Below, piece after piece: positions 44,250 to 53,659 of a DNA stretch of 64,000 bases (position 1 is its first letter; every line of letters starts with the position of its first letter). Location: assembly GCF_014656475.1 (NCBI RefSeq), contig NZ_BNCM01000003.1, forward strand, positions 186,001-250,000. The letters run 5' to 3'. The position numbers and the translations under genes were made by a program. The notes beneath the pieces are model-generated. The model was not told the DNA's origin and ran no database searches. It saw only the letters and a program-made list of their open reading frames with translations. The stretch is from Sinomonas cellulolyticus. GTDB taxonomy: Bacteria; Actinomycetota; Actinomycetes; Actinomycetales; Micrococcaceae.

Positions 44250-44288
44250 CAGCACCGGCTCGACGCCAATGCCGCGCACCCCGACGGA

Positions 44289-45074
44289 CTAGGAGGCCGA
44301 GCGCAGGAACGGGATCAGCTCGTCCAGGATTGGCCCGGCAGGGGCCAGAGTTCCGGCATGCGTCCGTCCGGGCAGTTCCACGAAACGGGCGTTCGGCATG
44401 AGCTCTGCGGCACGCCGCGAGTCGGCGAGCCGCTGCGGGTCGCGCGTGCCGGCCATGAGGAGGGCTGGCAGCGACAGCTGCGCAACCACGGCCTCGGGCA
44501 GGCCGGGATCCTCCTCGGTGCCGGTGAAGCACGCAGCCAGAGCCGCGGGGTCATTCGCGAGGAAGGCCTGGCGCGTCGCGGGATCAACGGCCCTCCCGGC
44601 CGCCTCGAGCCCCTCGACGAACGCCTCAATGCGCCCCGTCTGCAGGGCCTCGAGGTACCCAGGGAAGAACACCTTCTCCACTTCTCCACGCTGGGGCCGG
44701 AACGTGCCCCCCAGCGAGGTGAGCGATGCGATGCGGTCGGGGGCCGTGGCAGCGAGGGAGAAGGCGACTCGCGAGCCCAGGGAATAGCCGACGGCGTGCG
44801 CCTCGGCGATGCCCTCGGCGTCGAGGACGGCGAGGACGTCCCCGGTGTGCCGGGCCATCCGGTAGGCCCGGGCGTCTTCTGGCTTGCCGCTGCGGCCATG
44901 GCCACGCAGGTCGACCCGCACGACGCGGAAGCCCTCCAGCGCCCTCACGTAGCCGAGCCCGCGCCAGATGGCCTTGGACAGGGCGGAGCCGTGGAGCAGG
45001 ACAACGGCAGGCCCCTCCCCTGCCGCATCGTAGGCGACTTCAGTGCCGTCGGCGGGGTTCAGGGCAATGCTCAC
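44289..45074 (-). CDS. Alpha/beta-fold hydrolase
   Basis: 261-residue hydrolase with LLHGSALS, nucleophile Ser in AVGYSLGSRVAF, Asp in AGTRDPQRL and His in GRTHAGT. No special family can be assigned; relatives include esterases and 3-oxoadipate enol-lactonases. Start GTG 45074 is chosen because it lies 7 bases after a TAGGGT box (45082-45087); GTG 45083 would overlap that box. The gene is convergent with the FeaR-like gene and the short gap (39 bases) holds no clear hairpin. Confidence 0.85.
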   Translation of the reverse strand: MSIALNPADGTEVAYDAAGEGPAVVLLHGSALSKAIWRGLGYVRALEGFRVVRVDLRGHGRSGKPEDARAYRMARHTGDVLAVLDAEGIAEAHAVGYSLGSRVAFSLAATAPDRIASLTSLGGTFRPQRGEVEKVFFPGYLEALQTGRIEAFVEGLEAAGRAVDPATRQAFLANDPAALAACFTGTEEDPGLPEAVVAQLSLPALLMAGTRDPQRLADSRRAAELMPNARFVELPGRTHAGTLAPAGPILDELIPFLRSAS

Positions 45075-45081
45075 CCGCCAC

Positions 45082-45087
45082 ACCCTA
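45082..45087 (-). promoter_or_regulatory. -10 box of hydrolase gene (leaderless type)
   Basis: TAGGGT on the minus strand, 7 bases before GTG 45074. Confidence 0.5.
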
Positions 45088-45128
45088 CAGCGGCCGGGTC
45101 TCGGCGGGTTCAGGGTGTGATGCAGCGA

Positions 45129-45602
45129 TCAGGCACGCACGACGCCGGCACGCACCTTGCGCTGCCGGCCCACCCACGCGGCAGCAGACAGGGCGGTGAC
45201 GAGCTCGACCGCGATGACGGCCAGCATCGTGCCGTGACCCCACACCATCGCCTCGACCGCGCCGGCACGGGCCGAGCCGTGCATGCCGTGCGCGTGCGAA
45301 CCCGCCCCGGTGTTCCCCCCGAAGGCTCCGAGCACGAGGGCAGAGTGGACGGCGACCATGGCCAAGGACATGGCGATGAGGGCGCGCGCCGCCCGGGTGC
45401 TGGGCCGACGCCAGAGGTGCCATGCGCACGGAGCGCAGGCCGCAGCCATGGCGAGCGCGAGGACGGCCATCCAGCCGCCCCCGGGCACCATGGCGAGGTG
45501 GGCTGCGCCGCCCGCCGTCGCGGCCGCGGCGGCCCATCTGCCCGTGCCCTTCGATCCCGGGACGTGCGCCGGGATCACCTGTGGTGACATCGCCTGTGCC
45601 AT
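45129..45602 (-). CDS. Hypothetical membrane protein, 157 aa
   Basis: About four hydrophobic helices (WAAAAATAGGAAHLAMVPG; MAVLALAMAAACAPCAWHL; ALIAMSLAMVAVHSALVLGAF; LAVIAVELVTALSAAAWVG). A His-rich loop (GSHAHGMHGSARAG) lies between the third and fourth helices and might bind a metal ion. ATG 45602 is taken as start; ATG 45590 is also possible and neither has a clear ribosome-binding site. I do not recognise the family; it resembles small actinobacterial DUF5134-like membrane proteins in layout. Confidence 0.6.
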   Translation of the reverse strand: MAQAMSPQVIPAHVPGSKGTGRWAAAAATAGGAAHLAMVPGGGWMAVLALAMAAACAPCAWHLWRRPSTRAARALIAMSLAMVAVHSALVLGAFGGNTGAGSHAHGMHGSARAGAVEAMVWGHGTMLAVIAVELVTALSAAAWVGRQRKVRAGVVRA

Positions 45603-45816
45603 GAAGCCATGGTCCCGGCGTCGCCTCAGCCCGGTCACCGACTGCAGTGCACAGCGCTTGCCGTCCAGCGCACGGATCCGGAGAGCCTCGGGCGCCCCGT
45701 ACATGCAGCCCGGTCCACAGCGAGGCGCCCCACAGCGCAACAGCGGGCCCGCCCCCGAAGGGGAGGACCCGCCGTCGTGCGCTGCAGGCTCTCAGCCGAG
45801 CCCGCTCAGCGGTGCG

Positions 45817-47181
45817 TCAGCGCACCGCATCGGGGTGCTCGCGGACGTACTCCGCGTGGGCCTCCGCCACATGGAGGTCAACACCCTTGGTCTCCTTGAC
45901 GAGGGAGACGCCGATGAGCGAGATGACCGCGGCAACGGCGATGTACAGGCCGATCGTCCACGACATCTTGAACTCGTTCATGAGCATCTCGGCGATCATC
46001 GGGGCGAAGGCGCCGCCGAGGATCGCGCCGAGCGCGTAGCCGATCGACACGCCGGAGTAGCGCACCTTCGCCGGGAACATCTCTGCGTAGAGGGCCGACT
46101 GCGGGCCGTACGACAGGCCGAGGCCGAGCGTCATGACGAAGATGGCCACGAAATACCAGACGATGTTCTTGGTGTCGATGAGGAACCACATCGGCACCGC
46201 CCAGAGGGCCAGGAACGCATAGCCGATCTGGAACGTGCGCACGCGGCCGAGCCGGTCCGAGATCATGCCGCCCCAGAGGGTGAAGACGAGCCACCCGAAC
46301 GAGGCGAGCGTGGTCGCGAGCAGCACGGTGGGCTGGTCCATCTTCAGCACCTTCACCGCGTAGGTCGCGAAGTAGGCGATGAGGAGGTATCCCGCGGCGT
46401 TGTTCGCGATGAAGATCACCGCGGTGAGGATGACTTCCTTCCAGTTGTAGCGGAAGAGCTGGCCGAGCGGTGCCGACGACTCCTTCTGGCGCTCCTGGAG
46501 CTCCCTGAAAACCGGGCTCTCCTCGACGGCGCGGCGGATCATGTAGCCGACCACGATCAGCACGATCGAGAACAGGAAGGGCAGGCGCCACCCCCACTCG
46601 CCGAACGCGGGGCCCATGACCGTGGTGAGCAGCCACAGGGTGAAGGTCGCAAGGATCATGCCGATCGGCACGCCGATCTGGGGGTAGGCACCGAAGTAGC
46701 CGCGCTTGTCCTTCGGAGCGTGCTCGACGGACATGAGGGCGGCACCGCCCCACTCGCCGCCGGCGGAGAAGCCCTGGAGCACGCGCAGCAGGATCAGCAG
46801 GACCGGGGCGAGTGCACCGACCTGCGCGTACGTGGGCAGCACGCCGATGAGGGACGTGGACGCGCCCATCATGATCAGGGTGAACACCAGCATCTTCTTG
46901 CGGCCGAGGCGGTCGCCGAGATGGCCCGCCACGATCGCCCCGAGCGGACGGAAGAGGAAGGAGATGCCGATGGTCGCGAACGCGATGACCTGGGAGAGGC
47001 CGGGGTTCTCCTTCGCGACGGGGGCCAGGAAGAGCGGGCCGAGCACGACGCCGGCCGCTTGGGCATAGATGAAGAAGTCGTACCACTCGATGGTGGTGCC
47101 GACGAGCGTGCCGGCGAGGACCCGACGCTCCTCACGCGACATCGCGGAGGCGGGCTTGCCGGTGTTGACTGCCTGGGACAT
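45817..47181 (-). CDS. MHS-family major facilitator transporter
   Basis: 454-residue MFS symporter of the metabolite:H+ group (relatives: KgtP, ShiA, ProP, CitA). Signs: GTTIEWYDFFIYAQAAG, LFRPLGAIVAGHLGDRLGRKKMLV between helices 2 and 3, LLRVLQGFSAGGEWGGAALM, and a second half with GGMISDRLGRVRTFQ. Likely imports an organic acid, a shikimate-like compound or a betaine; the substrate is not determined. ATG 47181 has GGAG about 5 bases upstream. Divergent from an IclR regulator, which probably controls it. The last residues VREHPDAVR are a cytoplasmic tail. Confidence 0.92.
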   Translation of the reverse strand: MSQAVNTGKPASAMSREERRVLAGTLVGTTIEWYDFFIYAQAAGVVLGPLFLAPVAKENPGLSQVIAFATIGISFLFRPLGAIVAGHLGDRLGRKKMLVFTLIMMGASTSLIGVLPTYAQVGALAPVLLILLRVLQGFSAGGEWGGAALMSVEHAPKDKRGYFGAYPQIGVPIGMILATFTLWLLTTVMGPAFGEWGWRLPFLFSIVLIVVGYMIRRAVEESPVFRELQERQKESSAPLGQLFRYNWKEVILTAVIFIANNAAGYLLIAYFATYAVKVLKMDQPTVLLATTLASFGWLVFTLWGGMISDRLGRVRTFQIGYAFLALWAVPMWFLIDTKNIVWYFVAIFVMTLGLGLSYGPQSALYAEMFPAKVRYSGVSIGYALGAILGGAFAPMIAEMLMNEFKMSWTIGLYIAVAAVISLIGVSLVKETKGVDLHVAEAHAEYVREHPDAVR

Positions 47182-47482
47182 TCGAACTCCGTGGAAATAG
47201 GGTGCGAGGGCGGTGGGCCCGAATCATGACCGCGCCTCCGGGTGGGGGCGCCCCCTCGGTTTACTTACCGATTGGTCGGTCAATAAAGAGGAGCATACCT
47301 GAACTGTGAGGCATCACACACGTGCCGACGGCCCTAGCGGAGAGGCGTCGCCGAACGGTATCGTGCGCGCGCTGAGCGGCGGGGCGGCTTGACCCGCGGC
47401 ATTCGCGTTCGATAATTGAGCAAGATGTGCTGATATGGAACAGAACATGTGAGCCAGTGCTACTCCCACCTTTGAGGACCCC
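47182..47482. promoter_or_regulatory. MHS transporter / IclR divergent control region
   Basis: 301 bases without a gene. Contents: a dyad with ACCGA and TCGGT arms (47267-47280) overlapping a second one, ATTG/CAAT (47271-47284); TGTGA/TCACA arms with a 4-base gap (47305-47318); and a promoter toward iclR with TTGACC (47389-47394), 16-base spacer and GATAAT (47411-47416). The -10 surroundings TTCGATAATTGAGC are AT-rich and may hold the IclR site. Confidence 0.55.
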
Positions 47483-48199
47483 ATGCCACGTACCGCCGCC
47501 GAGACCGGGCCGCATTCGCAGACCCTCTCCCGCGGGATCCGCGCACTCGAAGTGCTCGCCGAGGCGCGGACCCCCCTCACGATTGCCGAGCTCTCCACCG
47601 CTTTGGAGGTCCACCGCTCGATCGCCTACCGAATAGTGCGCACGCTCGAGGACCACGCCCTCGTGACCCGCGACGACTCGGGGCGGCTGCAGCCCGGAGC
47701 CGGTCTCGCTGTCCTGGCCCGCTCCGTCTCCCGGGATCTCCAGGCGGCTGCGCTGCCGGAGCTGGGGCGGCTCGCGGCCGAGCTCCATATGACGGCCTTC
47801 GTCGCGGTATGGGACCGCTCCGACTGCATCACGCTCGCCACGGTGGAGCCCCAGCACAGTGGTGCGACCCTCGCACAGCACCCAGGGACGCGCCACCCGC
47901 TCGACAGAGGCGGCCCCGGCATCGCGATCCAGTCCGCCCTCGGCCAGAAGGAGTGGGCCGTGCGCGCTCCCGGCGTGCGGTACCGTACGGAGGCGGACGA
48001 ATCCCGGACCCGGGGCTATGCGCTGAGCCACGACGAGGTGATTCCCGGGACGGCCTCGGTCGCGGTGCCTCTGCTGCTTCCCCACCACCGGCCGGCAGCC
48101 CTGGCCGTGGTCTATCTCAGCGCGGATGCGGTGGACACGGAGGCGATCGGCGCCGCGCTGATCGCGGCCGCCAAAAGGATCGCGCGCGCCGTCGGCTGA
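47483..48199 (+). CDS. IclR-family transcriptional regulator
   Basis: 238-residue regulator: N-terminal winged helix (TIAELSTALEVHRSIAYRIVRTLEDHALV) and C-terminal GAF-like effector domain (HMTAFVAVWDRSDCITLATVEPQ; GYALSHDEVIPGTASVAVPLL). ATG 47483 has a GAGGA motif upstream. It is divergent from the MHS transporter with a 301-base control region between, the usual arrangement for a regulator of substrate uptake. Effector unknown. It is convergent with sbcC. Confidence 0.92.
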   Translation: MPRTAAETGPHSQTLSRGIRALEVLAEARTPLTIAELSTALEVHRSIAYRIVRTLEDHALVTRDDSGRLQPGAGLAVLARSVSRDLQAAALPELGRLAAELHMTAFVAVWDRSDCITLATVEPQHSGATLAQHPGTRHPLDRGGPGIAIQSALGQKEWAVRAPGVRYRTEADESRTRGYALSHDEVIPGTASVAVPLLLPHHRPAALAVVYLSADAVDTEAIGAALIAAAKRIARAVG

Positions 48200-48259
48200 C
48201 CGCGGTGTCGCCAGGGCCGAGGAGGGGACCCAGAGGCGACGGAGGAGCGGCTTCTTCGC

Positions 48260-51200
48260 CTAGGGCTTCTCGGCCACAACCCCCACCGAGGCGATGTGGG
48301 AGCCGGTCCTGCCTTTCGCGACGACGATCTGGGCAGGGATCCGCTGCTTGAGCTCGGAGACGTGGCTGACGAGTCCCACGACGCGGCCGCCGGCCCGCAG
48401 CCCCTCGATCGCGTCCATGACCTGTTCGAGCGCCTGCTCGTCCAGGCTTCCGAAGCCCTCATCGACGAAGAGGGTCTCGATGTCGATGCCTCCCGACTCG
48501 TGCTGGACGACGTCGGCCAGTCCGAGAGCCAGCGACAGTGCGGCCATGAAGGACTCCCCTCCGGACAGTGTCGAGGGATCGCGCCGCTGTCCGGTCCATG
48601 CATCGACGATGTCGAGGCCGAGGCCGGAGGCTGCGCCGCGAGCAGCAAGGGCGTCACTGTGCTCGAGACTGAAGCGGCCATCGCTCATGGCCAGCAGGCG
48701 CTCCGTGGCGGCGAGTGCCACCTGTTCGAGCCGCGCGGCGAGCACATAGCTGTGGAGCGACATCCGGCGCTCGTTCTCACCCTGCCCGCGGACAGTGCGC
48801 GCCAGCTCCGTCAGCATCGTGGACCTCTCCCGGGCGTCCTCGAGCGCAGGTACCCGGGCCTCGAAGTCCTCCCGGAGCGCCGCGGCTCGCACCCGTGCGG
48901 CCGCCGCGGCCTGGGCCGCCGCCTCCACGGCGCGCAGGCGGCGCTCGGCCGCCGCCTCGGCGGCCCTGAGCGACTCGAGCTCTTCCGTCGATGGCGGGCC
49001 GGCCTCGCCCTCGGCCTCGATAGCCCGCCGGACAGCAGCGGAGGCGAACAGGCCTTCCAGCTGCTGGCCCTCAGCCTCGTGGGCGCGCGCCCGCGCCTCC
49101 TCGAGCGCGGCAGCGCCGTCGTCCAGGAGTGCGGCGCGGGCGGCGGCCTCGTCCGTGAAATCGGTCCCGCCGAGTGCCTGCTCAAGCGCCGTGGCGGCTC
49201 GCCTCTCCTCCGCGCTGGCCGTATGGCAGCGCAGGAGGGAGTCTTCGAGGGCACTGAGCGTCCGGGCGAGCGCAGCCACGTGCAGACGCCGGGCGTCCAC
49301 GGTGGCGAATCCGGCACGCCACGCCTCTACCTCGGCACGGAGCCGGCCAACGTCCTCTGCCCCTTGGACTGCTGCAGCCTCGGCCCGGATCCTCGACTCT
49401 GCCGCGGCATCGCGTGCATCGAGCGCGCGGTCGCGCTGACGGCCGAGGGCGCCGGTGCGCTCGGTCACGAGGCGAAGGCGGTCGTCGGCCTCTTCCGCAG
49501 CCGCGACGGCACTCAGCCTGTCCTCCCTCAGGCGGACTGCTTTGTCCGGATCGGTCGCCCCGCCGCGCGCCTCGATTGCTGCCAGCGCCTCCCTCGCGGC
49601 AGCCACCGACTCCTTCGCCCGGTCCTCGCGCCCACGCGCGGCCTCGTACTCCTGGGCCGCCCGGCGCTCGGCGTCGACGAGGGCCAGCGGATCCTCGGCA
49701 CCGACCGCAGGCGCCGGGTGCTCCGCGGAACCGCAGACGGGGCAGGGCTCGGCGTCGGCGAGCTGGGCTGCGAGCTCGGCGGCACTGTGCTGCAGCCGGC
49801 GTTCCCTCAGGTCGAGCCATGACTGCCGGGCGTCCAGAGCTGCGCCTCGGTACCGCTCGAGCTGCTCGGCGCAGTCAGCGAGATGGCCGACCGCACCTGC
49901 GTGATCTTGGACGGCGGCGACCACGGCCTCGGCGGCCTCGGCTTCGAGCCGTGCTGCCGCAAGCGTCGCTGCCACGGGTTCGAGGCGCTCCTGCTCCGCG
50001 GCGAGGTCGCTGAGCTCACGGGCGAGATCCTCGGCTTCCAGGGCCAGCCGGCCTACTCGGGACTCAGCGTCGGCGAGGGCCCTGCGCGCGGCGCCGAGCG
50101 CAGTCTCCCGCGCGGCCAGCTCATGTTCGGCAGCGGCATGCTCAGAAAGGATCGCCTCCTCCGTGGAGGCCGAGAGAGCGGCATTGCGCACCTCGTCCAT
50201 GCCGGGCAGTCCAGCCCCACCGGTCGCGGCACCCGTTCGGCTCAGCGGCTCCGGTGCCTGCTCCGTGCGGCCGCGGTCCCAGCCCGCCGCCACGGCACCC
50301 TCCACATCGGCGACCGCTGCGGCACGCGCTGCTGCGGCTTGCCGAGCGGCAGCGCGGGCATCGTCGAGCGGTCCCCTCAGACCGCGTGCGGCCGCATGGC
50401 GCACGAGGCGTTCGCAGCGGGCCCTGTGGGCGTCGCCCTGCGACTCCCACGCCTGCCGGCGCGCCCGTGCCTGCGCGAGTTCTCCCGCATCCTCCAGTGC
50501 GCGGAGAAGAGCCGCGGCGGCCGCGCGGGAATCCGCCAGCGCACGCTCGGCCGGTCCACGTGCCGCGAGGGCGCGCTCCTGGCGCCGCGCGAAGGCCGCG
50601 TCCGCCCAGTGGAATCGCGCCTCTGCCGCGCGGACGTCGATGGGGCCGTCAGGATCGGGCGGGGGGGCAGCGTCCTCGTCGTCTCCCCCCGCAGCGGGAT
50701 CCGCTTCCTGCTGGTCAGGCGCAGCGGCGACCTCGGCCTCAAGTCTCGCGACCGGCATCGCGACGGCCCGCTCTGCCTTCTCCTCACGGGCCCGGGCGGC
50801 CTGCGCCAGGGCGGCGAGCTCGGCTTCGACATCGGCGAACCGCTGAGTGCCGAACAGCCGCTCGAGAAGGTCGACCCGTTCCGAGGCCTTCGCGCGGAGG
50901 AAGGACGCGAACTCTCCCTGCGGCAGCAGCACCACCCGGGTGAACTGCTCGCGTGCCATGCCCACGACCTCGGCCAGGAGCGCGCCTGCCTCGTCATTGC
51001 GCGAGGTGAGGGCTCGCCACTCGCCGTCGACGAGCTCGCGGACATGGGTTGACGCCTTCTGGGTCACCCACCCCGCAGACGAGCGAACGCTCGGCCTGGA
51101 CCATTCGGGCGTGCGCCGCACCTCGAACCGGCGTCCCCGAGCGCTGAACTCCAAGAGGACCGCGGGCTCCGCCTCACCGGGAGCGTGGTGGCTCTTGAGC

Positions 51201-51394
51201 GACTTGGTGCCCTGCCGTGCGCCCGGCAGCGAGCCGTACAGGGCATAGCACACGGCATCGAGAATGCTCGTCTTGCCCGAGCCCGTAGGCCCGTTGAGGA
51301 GGAACAGGCCATGTTCGGCGAGGGCGTCGAAATCGATGCTCTCCTCGCCGGCAAAGGGGCCGAAGGCGGCGATCCGCAGCGAGTGGAGTCTCAT
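48260..51394 (-). CDS. sbcC: Nuclease SbcCD subunit C (SMC-like ATPase)
   Basis: DNA end-processing ATPase working with SbcD on hairpins and double-strand breaks, 1044 residues. N-terminal Walker A GPTGSGKTSILDAVCYALYG and later the Q-loop region VVLLPQGEFASFLRA; two long coiled-coil arms of Ala/Glu/Arg-rich heptads with the zinc hook CPVCGSAEHPAP near residue 540; C-terminal signature LSGGESFMAALSLALGLADVV and Walker B IETLFVDEGFGSLD. ATG 51394 overlaps the sbcD stop as ATGA. The arms are extremely Ala-rich, as usual in high-GC species. Confidence 0.96.
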   Translation of the reverse strand: MRLHSLRIAAFGPFAGEESIDFDALAEHGLFLLNGPTGSGKTSILDAVCYALYGSLPGARQGTKSLKSHHAPGEAEPAVLLEFSARGRRFEVRRTPEWSRPSVRSSAGWVTQKASTHVRELVDGEWRALTSRNDEAGALLAEVVGMAREQFTRVVLLPQGEFASFLRAKASERVDLLERLFGTQRFADVEAELAALAQAARAREEKAERAVAMPVARLEAEVAAAPDQQEADPAAGGDDEDAAPPPDPDGPIDVRAAEARFHWADAAFARRQERALAARGPAERALADSRAAAAALLRALEDAGELAQARARRQAWESQGDAHRARCERLVRHAAARGLRGPLDDARAAARQAAAARAAAVADVEGAVAAGWDRGRTEQAPEPLSRTGAATGGAGLPGMDEVRNAALSASTEEAILSEHAAAEHELAARETALGAARRALADAESRVGRLALEAEDLARELSDLAAEQERLEPVAATLAAARLEAEAAEAVVAAVQDHAGAVGHLADCAEQLERYRGAALDARQSWLDLRERRLQHSAAELAAQLADAEPCPVCGSAEHPAPAVGAEDPLALVDAERRAAQEYEAARGREDRAKESVAAAREALAAIEARGGATDPDKAVRLREDRLSAVAAAEEADDRLRLVTERTGALGRQRDRALDARDAAAESRIRAEAAAVQGAEDVGRLRAEVEAWRAGFATVDARRLHVAALARTLSALEDSLLRCHTASAEERRAATALEQALGGTDFTDEAAARAALLDDGAAALEEARARAHEAEGQQLEGLFASAAVRRAIEAEGEAGPPSTEELESLRAAEAAAERRLRAVEAAAQAAAAARVRAAALREDFEARVPALEDARERSTMLTELARTVRGQGENERRMSLHSYVLAARLEQVALAATERLLAMSDGRFSLEHSDALAARGAASGLGLDIVDAWTGQRRDPSTLSGGESFMAALSLALGLADVVQHESGGIDIETLFVDEGFGSLDEQALEQVMDAIEGLRAGGRVVGLVSHVSELKQRIPAQIVVAKGRTGSHIASVGVVAEKP

Positions 51395-52554
51395 CGCGAC
51401 ACCTCCGCGAGACGCACGGCCTCGAGCGCCTCAACCAGCGCCGACCGTTCAGGTTCCGCTGGCTCCCGGCCGCGGACGTGTTCGAGGAATCCGCAGCACA
51501 GGTCGAGGTCGCTGCGGGCGGAGGCCAACCGCTCGCTGTAGCTCGCGACGGCCTCCCGGGCGCCCCCCTCAGGTTCGAACGCCAGGGCCACGGCCAGGGG
51601 GAACCTGCCCCGAAGACGCTCCATGGCCCTCTGGGGGCGCTCCATGTCTGTAAGCGTGACGTGGCAGTACGCGGTCTCCGCCCAGACGTGCTCGGGCGCG
51701 GTCAGGAGCGCTTCGATCGGCCCCCGGAGTACAGCGAGGCGGTGTGACGTTGCCCATCCAAGCGGCTCGACGGAGGCGATGCCGTTCCCGGTCACGTCGA
51801 GCAGCCACGCTCCCTTGGCCTGCGTGGCTTCTGAGAAGGAGTAGGCGAGGGGCGATCCCGAGTAGCGGATGGACGGAGCGAGCTCCTGCCGGCCGTGCAG
51901 ATGGCCCAGCGCGACGTAGTCGAAGCCCTCGAACAGATCGAGCGGGACGACGTCCAGACCGCCGACGGAGAGAGAGCGCTCGCTGTCGCTCGAGGCACCT
52001 CCGCCGGCAAAGGTATGCGCCATGACTATGGAGCGGAGGGGCGCTTCGCTCCTGCGGCGGGCGAGGTCCGCGCGGATGCGTCCGAGGGCCGCAGACGTGA
52101 CGGGGATGTGGCCCGGACCCTGGGCCGCGAGGGACTCCGCCACGAGACGCGGCTCAAGGTAGGGCAGGCCGTAGACGGCAATCTGGGCCCCATCCCCCAG
52201 CGGCAGCAGCACCGGCCTCGCCAGGTCCTCGACCCGTGTCCTCAGGTGCACGCCTCCGTGCTCGAGCAGGGCCGAGGCGAATCCGAGGCGGACGGCCGAG
52301 TCGTGGTTGCCGCTCGTGATGACGACCTGGGCACCGGCCTCCGTGAGGCGCACAAGGGTGCGGTCCAGGAGCTCGACCACGTCCACGGCCGGAAGCGCGC
52401 GGTCATACACATCGCCCGCCACCAGAACGGCGCCGACACCTTCTGCCGCCACCACCTCGACCAGGCGGTCCAGCCACTCGGCCTGCGCGGGGAGCATGCC
52501 GACCCCGTGGAACGACCGCCCGAGGTGCCAGTCGGAGGTGTGCAGGATCTTCAT
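51391..52554 (-). CDS. sbcD: Nuclease SbcCD subunit D
   Basis: Mn-dependent calcineurin-fold nuclease, 387 residues: metal motifs TSDWHLG, VAGDVYDRALP, SGNHDSAVRLGF, VMAHTF and ALGHLHGRQ, in order. It carries 3'-5' exonuclease and endonuclease action on SbcC-bound DNA ends. ATG 52554 is 7 bases behind TAGCGT (52562-52567) with no Shine-Dalgarno sequence, so leaderless. First gene of a two-gene operon with sbcC. Confidence 0.96.
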   Translation of the reverse strand: MKILHTSDWHLGRSFHGVGMLPAQAEWLDRLVEVVAAEGVGAVLVAGDVYDRALPAVDVVELLDRTLVRLTEAGAQVVITSGNHDSAVRLGFASALLEHGGVHLRTRVEDLARPVLLPLGDGAQIAVYGLPYLEPRLVAESLAAQGPGHIPVTSAALGRIRADLARRRSEAPLRSIVMAHTFAGGGASSDSERSLSVGGLDVVPLDLFEGFDYVALGHLHGRQELAPSIRYSGSPLAYSFSEATQAKGAWLLDVTGNGIASVEPLGWATSHRLAVLRGPIEALLTAPEHVWAETAYCHVTLTDMERPQRAMERLRGRFPLAVALAFEPEGGAREAVASYSERLASARSDLDLCCGFLEHVRGREPAEPERSALVEALEAVRLAEVSR

Positions 52555-52561
52555 GCCCACG

Positions 52562-52567
52562 ACGCTA
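52562..52567 (-). promoter_or_regulatory. -10 box of sbcDC (leaderless type)
   Basis: TAGCGT on the minus strand, 7 bases before ATG 52554. Confidence 0.5.
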
Positions 52568-52615
52568 GCCGGTGGCCCCGACATTTCTCGGGCACCACCG
52601 GCCGGGTCGGCTGGA

Positions 52616-53659
52616 TCAGCGCTTCTTGTCGAAGAAGTCGCGCGCGTCGTCGTCCGCCGTACGCGCGGGAGCGGTGTCCTCAGAAGCGGTTCCCGGGCCC
52701 GCGGCGGCGATGGTTCCCGTTCCGATCGTCTCGTCCCCGGAGGCGTCCACTGCGTCGGAGTCTGCCGAAGCATCCGACGCCAGCGGCTTGCCGCCCGCGA
52801 GCTCGGCCCCGGCCACGCCTGCGTCGGCGACCTCGGAGACGCGCACCCCGTCGTCACGGGTAGCCTCCGCCGTGATATCGGCGACGCCGCCGGCCGTTGC
52901 GCTGTGCAGCTCGTCCGGTGAACCGAAGCCGCGGAAGATGAGGCCGGTGATGACGGCGCCAAGGATCGGAGCGGCCCAGAAGATCCAGAGCTGGCCGATA
53001 GCGGAGCCCTCGGCGAAGACCGCGGTCGCCGTGGAGCGGGCCGGGTTCAGGGAGGCGTTGGTGATAGGGGCAATGGCCTGCACGAGGACGGCCAGGCCCA
53101 GGCCGATCGCCCAGGGGGCCATGCCCTTGACCGCGCGCTTGCTCGTGACGAACAGGATGATTGCCACGAACGCGGCGGTCGCGATGATCTCGGCGATGAG
53201 ACCGCCTGCCATGGGGAACTTGCTCGGCGAGAGGTCGTCCACCCCGTTGGAAAGCTGCGTGAAGATGGTCTGCACGTTGTTGCCGCTGCCCAGGCTCGGC
53301 AGTGTGCGCACCGTGACCCAGAGGAGGAGGGTGCCGACCACGCCGCCGACGAGCTGGGACGCGATGTAGCCCGGCACGAGGCGCCAGTTGGTGCGTCCAG
53401 CCACGGCAAGGCCGAGGGTGACGGCAGGGTTGAAGTGTCCGCCTGAGATGTGCCCGACGGCGGCAATGCCCACAGCGATGCTCAGGCCCACGGCGAACGG
53501 CGTCGGAATCGGCGCGGACGACGGGTTGCTGAACAGCGCGACGCCTAGCCCGCCGAACGTCAGGAGGAACGTTCCGAACGCCTCGGCGACGAGTTTGGCG
53601 ACGACCCCGAACTCCGCCGGCTTCACCGCTGCGGGCGGCACCGCGATCCCTGTTGTCAT
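52616..53659 (-). CDS. Aquaporin (MIP family) with long C-terminal tail
   Basis: Water or glycerol channel of six helices with both pore NPA motifs, SGGHFNPAVTL and NASLNPARSTA. The Arg after the second NPA (NPARS) and neighbouring residues suggest a water-type channel, but this is not certain. 347 residues from ATG 53659 (GAGGA 7 bases upstream); the channel ends near residue 240 and is followed by about 105 Ala/Asp/Glu/Thr-rich residues, an unusual cytoplasmic extension. AGAAGG/CCTTCT arms at 53734-53751 overlap a minus-strand GATAAC -10 box upstream, a possible operator. Divergent from a MarR gene. Confidence 0.9.
   Translation of the reverse strand: MTTGIAVPPAAVKPAEFGVVAKLVAEAFGTFLLTFGGLGVALFSNPSSAPIPTPFAVGLSIAVGIAAVGHISGGHFNPAVTLGLAVAGRTNWRLVPGYIASQLVGGVVGTLLLWVTVRTLPSLGSGNNVQTIFTQLSNGVDDLSPSKFPMAGGLIAEIIATAAFVAIILFVTSKRAVKGMAPWAIGLGLAVLVQAIAPITNASLNPARSTATAVFAEGSAIGQLWIFWAAPILGAVITGLIFRGFGSPDELHSATAGGVADITAEATRDDGVRVSEVADAGVAGAELAGGKPLASDASADSDAVDASGDETIGTGTIAAAGPGTASEDTAPARTADDDARDFFDKKR

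Noticed and set aside
45745..45780. Imperfect GC-rich hairpin after the MHS transporter gene
   Set aside because: Several interruptions in the stem and no T-run; not distinguishable from background GC palindromes.
45283..47229. 648-codon plus-strand frame over the MHS transporter
   Set aside because: The opposite strand encodes a complete, recognisable transporter; this frame has no domain and extends through several gene boundaries.
48296..49822. 508-codon plus-strand frame inside sbcC
   Set aside because: Antisense to the coiled-coil region of sbcC, without own ribosome-binding site or domain.
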